Shown: in pieces, positions 53,440 through 64,000 of the stretch
How positions within the stretch are numbered: position 1 is the first letter of the stretch
Layout: each line of letters opens with the position of its first letter
Assembly (NCBI GenBank): GCA_907164885.2
Contig: OU015490.1
Coordinates: 11,027,466-11,091,465, forward strand
Direction of reading: 5' to 3'
Origin: Dolomedes plantarius
Taxonomy: Eukaryota > Arthropoda > Arachnida > Araneae > Dolomedidae
DNA length: 64,000 bases
Translations under genes and position numbers: made by a program
Notes under the pieces: generated by a model
Database searches by the model: none
The model's input: only the letters and a program-made list of their open reading frames with translations
What the model was told of the DNA's origin: nothing

Positions 53440-54101
53440 AAATCCTTTTTGTATTTATCAATACCTCCACTACTTGAATCTTTAAAATATTACAACCTTT
53501 TCCTTACGGGGTGGGATAGCATATATCCGAAGCACATACTGTCGAAAAATACGGTGTGATGTCGGCAGAGATTTGTTAGAGACGAATTCCACTTCGTTGT
53601 GACTTTCCTAACGGCTTTGCCCCCAAAAAACAATTGTGTGACATTCTGGGAACGGAGGGTGAATCTTGCAAAAAAGGACTGAATAATAATCTTTTGTCGT
53701 TCTAGCTAGAGGCTATTTCTTTTCAGGCAAGAGACATCAGAAGGGCGGTTCATCCATTTTCAGCCTTTTGAGAGATGAAAGAGGCACGGGGTGCTGATGA
53801 ACTACTATTGAAACTCTTCTTCAATAGTAAGAAAGCAATTAACCACTCTTTCCCCTGACCCCCCCCCCACACGCTGACTGTCCCACACGTAAAATGGGGA
53901 TGGGAAGTAGATAACATTTTCCCGTTCTAAAGATCGATTTCAAAAAACAGACCCCGTAAGGTAAAGGGTGTTGCTATGGTTACTTGACTGCGGTTGACAA
54001 AGGAAAAGTTGTAAGGTACATTGTAATGTAAAAAAGTTGTACATTACCCTCCACATACAAAATCCGCTCTCTCTCTTTATATATTATTATAGAAGTATAG
54101 G
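53440..54101 (-). mobile_element. Helitron 5' portion (family of 42568-45419)
   Basis: On the minus strand the 5' end is CCTATACTTCTATAATAATA (one base off the usual TC). Then come 'gagagcggattttgtatgtg', 'ttgtcaaccgcagtcaagta' and 'ggaggtattgataaatacaa', each matching 44007-44410 in order. The 3' end is not visible. Confidence 0.65.
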
Positions 54102-54269
54102 TACACATTGGTATCTCAAAATTAGAGTAAGAGATGAAATAAAAATACAAAAATAAAAAAAAGGATTTTAAGTAAAGCACGTTCTTTTAATTATATTAAG
54201 CACCTAAAATAATATTCAAATTAATATTACGTTACTTAATAATTAAAGTTAATTTTTTAAAAGTAAAAA

Positions 54270-54389
54270 AGGCGTGCCGGAGAACAGTTAGGTTCGAACC
54301 ACTAACGTCAAAACAGAAGCCCACCGCGATAGCACGATGCTAAGGATCGTTGAAGTCTTCCGCACAAAAAGCGGTAGTGGACAGTAGCG
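54270..54389 (-). repeat. tRNA-like segment inside Helitron-flanking DNA
   Basis: On the minus strand 'cgcggtgggcttctgttttg' is followed by 'agtggttcgaacctaac', a good B-box. The spacing is tRNA-like, but there is no convincing acceptor stem, so this is probably a SINE head or decayed tRNA. Confidence 0.35.
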
Positions 54390-54580
54390 GTAACAATGGA
54401 GATTGTTAGGATTAAACCCCTAACTTTATTTCTACTGATCAGATATACATAATATATAGCCTATGTCCATCTGGAATAATGTACCTTTCAAACAGTGAAA
54501 GAATTTTTCAAATAGGTGCAGTGGTTCTGGAGATTACCCTCCACGTACAAAATCACTCTCTCTTTATATATAAGTATAGA
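54390..54580 (-). mobile_element. Helitron 5' end, second copy
   Basis: On the minus strand it starts TCTATACTTATATATAAAGA after host A, then 'gtacgtggagggtaatctc', 'cactgcacctatttgaaaaa' and 'ccagatggacatag', closely matching 44015-44150. Only about 190 bp is recognisable. Confidence 0.7.
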
Positions 54581-54584
54581 TTTT

Positions 54585-55289
54585 TATTTATTTATTTATT
54601 TATAAATCTTTCTTTTTTTTCCCTTTTTTTAACTTTCAATGTCAACACTTTTCTTTTAATCCTGACAATGGAAATACAGCCACTAAAAATTATCTATACC
54701 GACGTTATAGAGCTCAGCTCTCTTTTGCCTCGTTAACGTACCATCTCAATGTCAGTGTCAATGTTACAGTTAAGGTTGTTCTATATGTCTTTATCGTTCG
54801 TTGAATCTCTGATCCCTCTATGCGCTTAGGGGAATCGTAACATTGGCTGACTACCTCATCTGGACATGGATCCCGAACCTAGTGGGAGATAATGATTTTT
54901 TCTCGAAACAATACCTCGTAGAAAATAAAATTACAGAGAGAAAAAATTATGTTTTCCCATGAGAATAACTTTTTTAGATTTACTAAAGAAAAGTCATAAA
55001 ATAATTTTAATTATTCAACTTCTACATTCTTAAATTAATAATACATATTTATTTAGCCTGATGTTTATTGTTTTGGCAAGAGGTCTCTTATACTGCTTCC
55101 GAATAAAAAAAAACTATTCCCGCATTCGAAATTTACGTATAAAGTTTATTTATTTTCGTATGTGTATCATGTAATTTTTTTTAATATTTTTACTTAACTT
55201 GTTTCTCTATTCATAGCCCTATATTTCCTATCAATGTAGAACTGTCGTTAAAATATTTCATTTGCCAAATGCAGCACTGTCAAGAGTAC
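54585..55289. other. Unassigned AT-rich DNA
   Basis: No feature was recognised. Confidence 0.4.
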
Positions 55290-55311
55290 ATACTGCTGGC
55301 CAGAATTTAGA
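55290..55311 (+). repeat. Isolated Tc1-like terminal repeat
   Basis: TACTGCTGGCCAGAATTTAG resembles the Tc1 ends at 42582, 48428 and 51396 over its first 12 bases, then diverges. No partner terminus or transposase was found nearby. Confidence 0.45.
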
Positions 55312-55527
55312 AATGTGTCTAATGAACACACACGAGTCACTGACTCTGAATATGTAAAGTCAACTACTCCTTTCTAGAGAGAAATTTTCCTATTTACGTT
55401 CAAATTAAGAATTAGTCCAGCATTTACATTCCGTAGGAGATCCTACATCACTCGATTTAGTAATAAAATCTCTTGTATTATAAAAGAGAAATTTAAATCA
55501 AAGGTGTAAAAATATTATATTCCAAAG

Positions 55528-55530
<3 letters not shown>

Positions 55531-55567
<37 letters not shown>

Positions 55568-55573
55568 TTTTTT

Positions 55574-55640
<67 letters not shown>
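55531..55640. repeat. Two (TA)n arrays separated by a T-rich spacer
   Basis: 55531-55564 and 55577-55640. The second runs directly into the Helitron 5' sequence. Confidence 0.95.
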
Positions 55641-55642
<2 letters not shown>

Positions 55643-56208
55643 CAGTTCCGTAACTGACTCACTGACATACAACTTACAGACCAAACCGCTGGACGTAAAG
55701 GGCTGAAATTTTGCATGGCGATTCTTTTTATGGTGTAGGGGTGCACTAAGAGAGATTTTTAAAAAATTCTTCTTAGATTTTTTAAAATTAAAATTTTAAG
55801 TTATTTTTGTAACTCTTTTTAAGTTTGCATTTAAAATAATAATTTGAGGGTTATAAAATTTATATTACGAGAAAGATCATAAAAATTCCTTTAAAATGAA
55901 ATATTTTTCGAATCTTTACCTCTATTTTCTGATTTATGGTGAATTTTTAAACATTAATTTTTAGAATTTAATTTATTAAATGCAGATCACGTGATTTCTT
56001 TTTCTTGTACTTCAAATAAATGTATCGTCACGTGCATAACAACTAAATAGACAAAAAAATATTTTTTTTCTTGCTAATGCGGCAGACTCTTGGACATTAT
56101 TTTGTCTATAAAAATATCCCTTACGTTTTTTTTATAAATATATGTATTTTTTTCTACATCAATTGTATACATTGATCGTCGATCGTCGTATTTATTATAA
56201 ATATATTT
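55630..56208 (+). mobile_element. Non-autonomous Helitron, sister of 14225-14933
   Basis: It begins in a TA array and continues 'aacagttccgtaactgactc', 'cagaccaaaccgctggacg' and 'gtgtaggggtgcactaag'. The AT-rich middle is like the minus-strand element at 14225-14933. The 3' part ('attgtatacattgatcg') runs into another (TA)n array, and the terminal hairpin and CTRR are lost. The 5' TC is masked by TA expansion. Confidence 0.75.
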
Positions 56209-57074
<866 letters not shown>

Positions 57075-57384
57075 TCACTGAAATTCATGAATAGTCTATC
57101 AATTTTAATTTTCTAATTGACTTTTAGTCCCTGAAGTGGTTGAGAGCACAATGAGCTATATAGAAATTTACATACAGATAATTGAAAGTCACCACTTAAA
57201 TATATTTGGCATTCTGTATAAATGACATAGTTTGAAGTGTTTCGGAATTAACTCTCCTATATTTTATATATCCTACAGTTAACAGTATTTCATAATCTAG
57301 GAACGGTACTAAACTTGATGTTTTTTTTTAACTCGGCAAGTCTGAGGACATTGTTTCATCTACACCTTGAATTTCTTAGCTACT

Positions 57385-57545
57385 TTATTAGGGGAGCACC
57401 AACCATATAGGTGAAATAACACTGCTCCTTAAAAGAGGTAAATATAGGAATTTCTAATCCTTATTCCAGATTTGAACACAAGCACATTTTGTGAACGCTT
57501 GGAGAGCTAACCGCTTTACATTACGGAATTTGCAATAGCGATCTA
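57385..57545 (-). repeat. tRNA-derived SINE, family C
   Basis: On the minus strand 'gcggttagctctccaagcg', B-box 'gtgttcaaatctggaataag', then 'ggttggtgctcccctaataa'. These are the same landmarks in the same order as 41018-41221. Confidence 0.65.
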
Positions 57546-58668
57546 AATGTATTTAATACATAACAGTATTCCGAAAAAAAATCCGAATTACCTTATATTT
57601 CCATACCACAATACGCTTTAATCAAAAGAGAATAAAAAAATATTTTCTAATTTTCAAATTTTGAAAGCCCCTAAAAAGCAGGTTGAATTGTGATAACTTT
57701 TGAAGGCTTAGATTATGTTTAAAATTTTCTTCCACATGTATTCACATATTCTACTTTATTTGCATCTTTCTACCCATTTATATAATAAAAAAATCCAGTC
57801 TCATCTTTGAATAACCCTTTTTTATATATACGATTAAAAAAAGAGGGGGAATGTTTACTGTATTTCTGTAAAGGATTCAATCGTCCGCTTTAAATAAAAA
57901 ATGCTCATACTGACAAAAGCGTATCCAAGCAAATGACTAGATAATAAACCAAGCATAATAAATGGAAACAATTCATGTTTCATTCCCCGAGGAAATATAA
58001 ATTTTCCTCAAAGGAAAAAAAAATCAACTATTTCTGTTAGTGGATAGTGGGATTTATTGAGGAATACATCGTTTCAGAGAATTCGCTTTGACCATGCAAC
58101 TGCTAGTAACTAGCACCTTTGTATCTTATATAACGTAAGTTTAAGTTTAAAAATTAGGTTGAAAGGTTAAGAAATAATGATAAGGATAAATAGTAACATA
58201 CTTCATTTTCTTCTGATTTTCAGTTGGAATTAAGCACATGGATTTCTTTTTATAAGAATTAATTTTAAAGAGAAGCAATGTGAAAGAAGTTTGAAAAACA
58301 TTTATTTAGTACATATCTCTTGTTAGAAAATTAAATTATCTTCTTTTCCCAGTTAATACATTAAAGTTATCAGTAAAAACCTGGAAAATTTTGAAATAAA
58401 AAAAATGACGAAAAAAAACCCACTATGATTATGCGAAAATATTTGTACAGTTTCGAATTTAGAAAAAGACTAAGTATGTTCAACATTTATATCCCCCTCT
58501 TATTCTTATTTAATAAGAAAATGGAGCATTAAAGATAAATCCTAATGATTTCACTCATACTTTTCCTGTAAGGAACGAATTTTTGAAGATTTTCTAATCT
58601 ATTACAGACCTGGGAATTTCAAGATTCGTGTACCCTACTGTTATTACAATAGTAAGAGAAACATTGTA
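57546..58668. other. Unassigned AT-rich DNA
   Basis: No feature was recognised. Confidence 0.4.
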
Positions 58669-59234
58669 CAGGGTGTTTGGGCTAAAGGTACCAATATGCC
58701 ATGAATTAGTTTTTTGGAACTATCCATTAGAATTTAATTTTTTTTTTAAATAGATAGAACATCTCACCAAGTTTTAATATCAGTGATGGTTTCCGATTAT
58801 AGTATCGTAGATTTCGATGTATGCACCTTTTGTAGCACGACTGACGTCTAAATGGTAATACAGTTCTCCCCAAGTGTTTCGTGGCATATCAGGAGTTATT
58901 AGACTTTTTAGCTTGGGGATTCATTAAATACGTTGTGTATAAACAAAACAATTGAAACTGTAGATGATTTGAAGAAGCGTATCATTCAAGCAATTCGTGC
59001 AATAACTCCTGATATGCTACGAAACACTTGGAGAGAACTGGATTACCATTTAAACGTTTTTCGTGCTAAAAAAGGTGCACACATCGAAATATATGATAGT
59101 ATGATCGAAATCTATGATTGATATTAAATCTTCGTGAGATGTTCTTTCCATTGAAATATATTTTTTAAAATTCTAATGGGTAGTTCCGTAAAAATAAGTC
59201 ATAACTTTTGGATACTTTTAGCCCGGACAACCTG
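58669..59234 (+). mobile_element. Foldback element, copy B
   Basis: 566 bp, same family as 23115-23682 but in the opposite orientation. TA at the left edge (58667-58668); CA at the right where TA is expected. The right arm encodes the fragment ITPDMLRNTWRELDYHLNVF and then AKKGAHIE, typical of the C-terminus of a mariner/Tc1-superfamily transposase (ending in GAHIE; family knowledge). The left arm carries the same sequence inverted. The open frame at 58933-59121 is this relic, not a gene. Confidence 0.75.
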
Positions 59235-60067
59235 CATTAGATTGAAATTCTTTAAATTTCAATCTTGTACTTTACTACTCTACCCATGATATGTGATCGT
59301 GATTTTTTAGTGGAAACATAAATTATGAAACCAATCCTGAATGAAACAGTGGCTACCAAAGCATCTCCAATAATCCATGACATAAATCAAAAGACTGAAA
59401 ATATGCTGTGTAAGGGTTTTCGATTGGGTTCCGAAAAAATTCTCTAGGGAAAAAGTATATACTAGCATAATCCTTTTTGAGTAAAATAACACAAACCTAT
59501 AGTTACATTATGCGATACAACGTTTTTATGCTATTGAGACTGCGTATGCTCTGTTGTACATCTTTTTTACTTTCACGGAAATTTTCAAGATTTGCCATCT
59601 TGAAACGGATATATCTGAATTTCCTTGAGAGTCATGCTGTAAGAAATTTTTTACATTGTTTATTTGCTCCATTTTCATGAACCTGTCTTCAGAATTTTTT
59701 CAATATATTCTAAATTCTTAAAATATTTTTCGTGGTGCAAATATCTTTTTTTTTTCAATTGAGATGTTGAAGAATTTATGAAAAATTTGTATTAATTCAC
59801 CTGACAAATAATTTTGAAATTTTTCAAATGTACAAAGGAAAAATTTGTTGAATTTGAATGATTGGTTCGGGATATATATACAAAAACTAATATCCTCAAA
59901 AGTTTAGTTTTAAATTTTTAAAAATAAAATATCAAACTGTACGTGTTATATACGTACTGATTTTTATATAAATTAGCTTTTGCGGTTGAGATAAAGTTAC
60001 AAAATGAGTTTATATAAAAAAAATAAAATTTTATTTTCGGATTTATTTTCTAGTTGTCAGTAGACAC
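59235..60067. other. Unassigned AT-rich DNA
   Basis: No feature was recognised. Confidence 0.4.
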
Positions 60068-60071
60068 CATG

Positions 60072-60532
60072 TGTTGGTCCAGTGAAGATAGCGTTTTGTT
60101 TACCGAGACGTTCTTTAAAATCAACAACACTATAACCTTGGTAATGCAAGTGGATCTGCATAACCAAGGAAACTAAGTGGTCATCCTCGGAACATTAGAA
60201 CACCTGAAATTGTGCAAAGAGTCCTTAAGTCCGCTAATTCTTAGGCTTGTCATCAATGTCAATAGATGGCACCATGCAAAAGACCTCAGAAAGAATGTAA
60301 ATGCATGCGCAATAGGAAACTGTAGATTGAGCGAGATGTAAAATGAATGGCGTCGCACATATATAGCGAGCCGCTAAGTATTTTCAAATAAAGTCTTTTG
60401 TTATGGTTCGTTAAAGTTAACGTTAACGATCGCCAACTCTCCACCGATAAAAAATTAGTTCTGGATGAAATAGCTAATATTACTTTGAATCAGCATATTT
60501 ATTTCATCAACGTATAACCTCATTTACGTCTA
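60072..60532 (+). mobile_element. Candidate solo LTR
   Basis: 461 bp between two CATG tetramers (60068-60071 and 60533-60536). It starts TGTTGGTCCAG and contains 'catatatagcg' near 60357 followed about 30 bp later by AATAAA, the promoter and poly(A) order of an LTR. The end (ACGTCTA) is not a canonical CA, so the boundary and call are tentative. Confidence 0.35.
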
Positions 60533-60536
60533 CATG

Positions 60537-61267
60537 GCCTGTACTAGGAGTAAGACAATCGACGTAAATTTGTGTACCCCTCCCCTGCCTCTTTTTTGAA
60601 ATCAACAGTTTTCTCTCAAATGTTTACCACTTTTCTCTGTAGATTCTTTTTACGAGAGGAAACAGGAAAATATCTTTTTAGCTACAAAAAAATAATCAAA
60701 ATATTAAATCATGTCAAGCCACAAATGCGGAATCATATTTAGTACTGTTATCATTTAAGTATATATTTGAAGTTCCTTCACGTTAAAAAAATTTCTTATC
60801 ACTAATCATGAAAGAGTAAAAATATGGAAAAAAATTCATGTCCCACATATATACTTCTGATACTCTAAGGGAGAGATTATTTTTGAAAGGGATATGCTAT
60901 ACTCAAAATTTCTGTAGTATTTCAAATCTCAAACACTTGAATTTTTTTTCGTGGAGCAGGAAAAGTTCCGATATAAACCCGAGTCAGGCAATAACTTCTC
61001 ATAAAGGAAAAATTTGAAGTTGAAAACACAAAAAAGAATTTCAATGAGATTATTGATCGAGTGTATGTATAGACTCAGTAATTTCTATAAGCAAACAAAA
61101 CCAATCGAAGTGATACCAAAAAAGTTGAACTATACAAGAAAACAAGTAATATAAAAAAAAATAAAATAATTCAATTCCTACTTAGGTCAACAAAGAAAAA
61201 AATTTATTTTAGTTACTTTTTATTAAATAATTACAATTAATATAAATATGTATATCTACCCAACAAA
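60537..61267. other. Unassigned AT-rich DNA
   Basis: No feature was recognised. Confidence 0.4.
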
Positions 61268-61645
61268 CACAGAAGCATCGGGCCGGGGTCGGAAGGTTCC
61301 GGCCAGCCGATTTCACCACTGCCGGGCCGGCGCATTAGGTCAGTATCGTTTCCGTCACGGCTGTGTCCTCTCGCCCGCGACTACCCCGTCGACTGCCGGG
61401 CCGCTTCCGGTAGGATTCGAGCCATCGTTCATCCGACTACGAACCGTTAGGCAGCCGCGATTAAGCCATCGATGCGGACAGATAGCCGGAACGTAACCGG
61501 AGGTTGACGGGCCGGTTACGGGAGCAATAATTGGTGTCGACATACCGTCATCTACCCATCTCGTAAACAGCAATGTGCCGTAGGTCCGGGCATCATGCCA
61601 GCATTCTACCAGAATCGGACCGCCGGCATTTTTTCTAAGTTTTAC
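61268..61645 (-). repeat. GC-rich island with tRNA-like internal promoter
   Basis: Sharply GC-rich compared with both flanks. On the minus strand 'gatggcttaatcgcggctgc' is followed about 30 bp on by 'gatggctcgaatcctacc', which has a B-box-like core. Repeated 'gggccgg' and 'gccggc' motifs allow much secondary structure. The best guess is a SINE or SINE-like repeat of a family not seen elsewhere in the window. The open frames on both strands are low-information. Confidence 0.4.
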
Positions 61646-62172
61646 GTAGGACCCTTTTGTTTATATGCTTTTTATTATTATTTATTTCATTGACGATTAA
61701 CCTCTGATATCAACCCTTTCACTTTTATTTTTTTGCCTTCATATTTCTAGCATTTTTTCCAGTTTTGCCTTATGTATTTTTAGGTATTACCAAATACTGA
61801 TCTTTGTTATTACCTAAAAATTTGTATATGAATCACTAGTTTACTTGTTAGAACAAAACCTCATTTTGCATTAAGATACATTTACCCAAATTTGAAAGTT
61901 AAGATAACATTAATACCAACCATTAAAGCTAAATCATCTTTCCACTCGATCTAAGGTTACAGTTTGTTTTTTTTAAATTTAGAATGAGATTATAGTACGT
62001 AAAACAGTACTACTTTAATAATTAACCCAAAAAATTTGTACTTCCCCAGTATAAAATTTATTAACATAATTTGATAAATTTATAAACATAAATTTGATAC
62101 ATTCTTCAAACCTGAGTAATGTGTAGTGTGTATGATGAAGCCCATCTTTGTGAGCTTGTGAAAACTTGCTCA
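61646..62172. other. Unassigned AT-rich DNA
   Basis: No feature was recognised. Confidence 0.4.
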
Positions 62173-62271
62173 GAATTTATTTAAATTATTTTTTGGTGTA
62201 GAGTTAATAAATGCTCTACAGATAAGAAAATTATTTTTTGCATAGTTTTGTGAATTAAAGAGTAATTCATT
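62173..62271 (+). repeat. 100-bp direct repeat, copy 1
   Basis: 'gaatttatttaaattatttt', 'gtagagttaataaatgctct' and 'cagataagaaaattattttt' recur at 62647-62746 in the same orientation. The candidate exon lies between the two copies. Confidence 0.9.
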
Positions 62272-62434
62272 AAATTCTTATGTCATTTTAAAAAAATATT
62301 TTCTTTTCTATTATATTGGACTTAATATCCAACACTTGATAGTACTATTTTTGAGAAATAGTACTATGATAGTAATATCTTCTATTGTAATTTTGAGAAA
62401 AATTATACACACACATGTTTTTAAATACAGAAAA

Positions 62435-62556
62435 GAGCTGGTTTAAAGTAAAAATAGTTTATTTAGAAAGTACATAGCACATTTACACAATTTTTTTCTA
62501 TATTTTCTACAAAACAGGATCCTTTCGCTGTACCTCTGGCTCCATCTTTACAGCAT
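62435..62556 (-). CDS. Candidate terminal exon of a host gene (3' end)
   Basis: On the minus strand a T-rich tract ending 'tttttttccctag' (acceptor AG at 62557-62558) precedes 50 nt of open sequence. Using the frame set by the stop, the last residues are AVKMEPEVQRKDPVL, then TAG at 62507-62509. A polyadenylation signal AATAAA (62458-62463 on the plus strand as TTTATT) follows about 45 nt downstream, in the right order for a short last exon and 3' UTR. The coding part is 62507-62556; 62435 is a nominal transcript end. I do not recognise the protein, and no upstream exon was found in the remaining 1.4 kb. Host origin is inferred from gene architecture only. Confidence 0.35.
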
Positions 62557-62646
62557 CTAGGGAAAAAAAAGAAAGAGAAAATCAGTTCATAAATTTATGT
62601 GAAAGGAAAATGACTCCCATCCCCAGATATAATTTATGAATCAAAA

Positions 62647-62746
62647 GAATTTATTTAAATTATTTTTCTATGTAGAGTTAGTAAATGCTCTGCAGATAAG
62701 AAAATTATTTTTTGCATAGTTTTGTACATTAAAGGGTAATTTATTG
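62647..62746 (+). repeat. 100-bp direct repeat, copy 2
   Basis: Matches 62173-62271 with about ten differences by eye. Confidence 0.9.
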
Positions 62747-62929
62747 TTGTAAAAATAGTTGATTGTTGAAAGTAGTTGAAAAATTCATTGTTGATAAAGT
62801 AGAATTAAATAAATCCAATTAGGAAATATAAATTCTGAGACAGGGGTTTAAAAAAACTTGATACAAAACAGCACCCAACACATGAGTGCAGTTTTAAATC
62901 TGTTGTCATTTTATTGATAACTACTTCCA

Positions 62930-63765
62930 AGAAGTAAATTCCTACCACATTTTTTTTGTAAAACCAATTACATACTGTGAAAACTACATCATGTAAAAAA
63001 TATTTACTTGATTAAATAAATATACTAATAGAAAATAGTTATAAAATATTTGTTAAAGAGTATTCCCCTTTTCACTAAATTTCTCTCTGTACAGTAGAAA
63101 ATCCAACTATGTCGATTAATTTGTTATTATAGATATAAATAAAATAGGGTAGATTGCCTTGATAAGAGTACAATTAAGTTTTTAATGTTGAGCATAATTT
63201 CAGCTCAACGTTGAAAGCTGAATCAGAGACTTGTCTATAATGACACCAAAATTTCCTCTTCACTATTGACAATAATGCTGTTGAAAGTAGAGAAACACAA
63301 GAATAAAGATTGAATGCTAAGTAAAACATTAGCATACAAAATCTTAAATTTCTAAATTTGATTACAACATGCCATAGAGAGCATTAATACAGATGCTGGG
63401 TCAGATTTAGAAATTTAAGATTTTATATAGTATTCAATCTTCATTCTTGTGTTTCTTTACTTTCAACGTGAGAGTGATTCTCGATAGTGAAAAGAAAATT
63501 TTGTTGTCATCTCAAGTCTCTCAGTCAGCTTTCAATTATTGTACTCTATCAAGGCATTCTAATCTATTTTATTTATATCTGTAATAACTAATCATTTAAT
63601 TGACAGGATTGAATGTCTTACTGTACTGAGAAATTTAGTGAAAAGGGTGAATACTCTTTAACAACTAATCTATTACTATAATAATGAATAAAGTAAAACT
63701 TTATTATATGATGTAGCTTTCACAGTAATTGGTTTTACAAAAATTGTGGTAGAAAGTAATTTGGG
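62930..63765. repeat. Large imperfect inverted repeat
   Basis: The left arm (about 62930-63361) and right arm (about 63401-63765) are reverse complements around a spacer of about 40 bp. Matching landmarks: 'tttgtaaaaccaattac', 'cttttcactaaatttctc', 'gatataaataaaata' and 'aaatcttaaatttctaaat'. The arms differ by indels and substitutions. There is no coding capacity, and no clear target duplication was found. Confidence 0.85.
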
Positions 63766-64000
63766 ATACTAACTTCTGCATAGTATTTTAATAGAGCATA
63801 TCTTTTGTTACTTAATTGTCAAATTATGGTGGGGATCTGTGTATAAAATATTTTTTTATTTGTGAGCAGCTGTTATTAGGGATAACCACAGTAAAAAATT
63901 ATTCAAAATATACTATTTAGATTCAATAATTATTAACAATTGTTATGATATATTGTTTGATTAGTCTAGGTTAATTTGAAAAATGAGGTGGGTAATATTG
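63766..64000. other. Unassigned AT-rich DNA
   Basis: Nothing could be recognised to the window edge. Confidence 0.4.

Noticed and set aside
61248..61573. Open frames on both strands across the GC-rich island as a host exon
   Set aside because: GC-rich sequence has few stop codons by composition. No splice sites or domain were seen, and tRNA-like boxes point to a repeat.

Overview
This window looks like AT-rich, intron- or intergenic-type DNA from an animal nuclear genome. The best guess is an arachnid, probably an orb-weaving spider: the two Tc1 transposases and the third, decayed one read like the Tc1 families I associate with orb-weaver assemblies. That attribution rests on recall of family resemblance, not on a search. 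There is no bacterial-style gene organisation. Nearly every recognisable coding segment belongs to a transposable element. The only host-gene candidate is a short terminal exon on the minus strand near 62.5 kb.

Layout. 0-6.4 kb: tRNA-derived SINE pieces, (TA)n microsatellites, a Helitron 3' end, an unclassified dispersed repeat and an internally deleted hAT element. 6.4-9.95 kb: a complete, gag-only LTR retrotransposon whose two 433-bp LTRs read as identical. 10-20 kb: mostly unassigned AT-rich DNA with a SINE next to a TTAA-flanked MITE, a 709-bp non-autonomous Helitron, and a 5'-truncated LINE with an intact RNase H ORF, poly(A) tail and target-site duplication. 20.5-25.5 kb: a pogo/Tigger-like deletion derivative, a foldback element with an extra terminus, an LTR fragment, and a piggyBac relic with a tandemly duplicated exon. 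28.5-35.1 kb: a decayed Tc1 element, a SINE, and a mariner/Tc1-superfamily element with about 150-bp inverted repeats inserted in a (TA)n tract. 36-42 kb: SINEs, a near-perfect 261-bp palindromic MITE flanked by TTA, and a second TTAA MITE.

42.5-51.8 kb is the most structured part. A Helitron (42568-45419) carries a Tc1 inserted 14 bp inside its 5' end. A second Helitron (47519-51809, minus) carries another copy of the same Tc1 family (48428-51396), which in turn carries a probable solo LTR (48441-49993) inside its terminal inverted repeat. Each level is bounded by the expected signature: A|T for the Helitrons, TA for the Tc1s, and a 5-bp GCCAC duplication for the LTR. 52-64 kb: further Helitron 5' ends, long (TA)n arrays, a second foldback copy, a candidate solo LTR, a GC-rich island, a 0.84-kb imperfect inverted repeat, and the candidate host exon.

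The genes do not form a pathway. The window is a record of successive insertions, and the nesting gives a relative order of events. All family calls come from reading motifs and termini by eye, without a database search.
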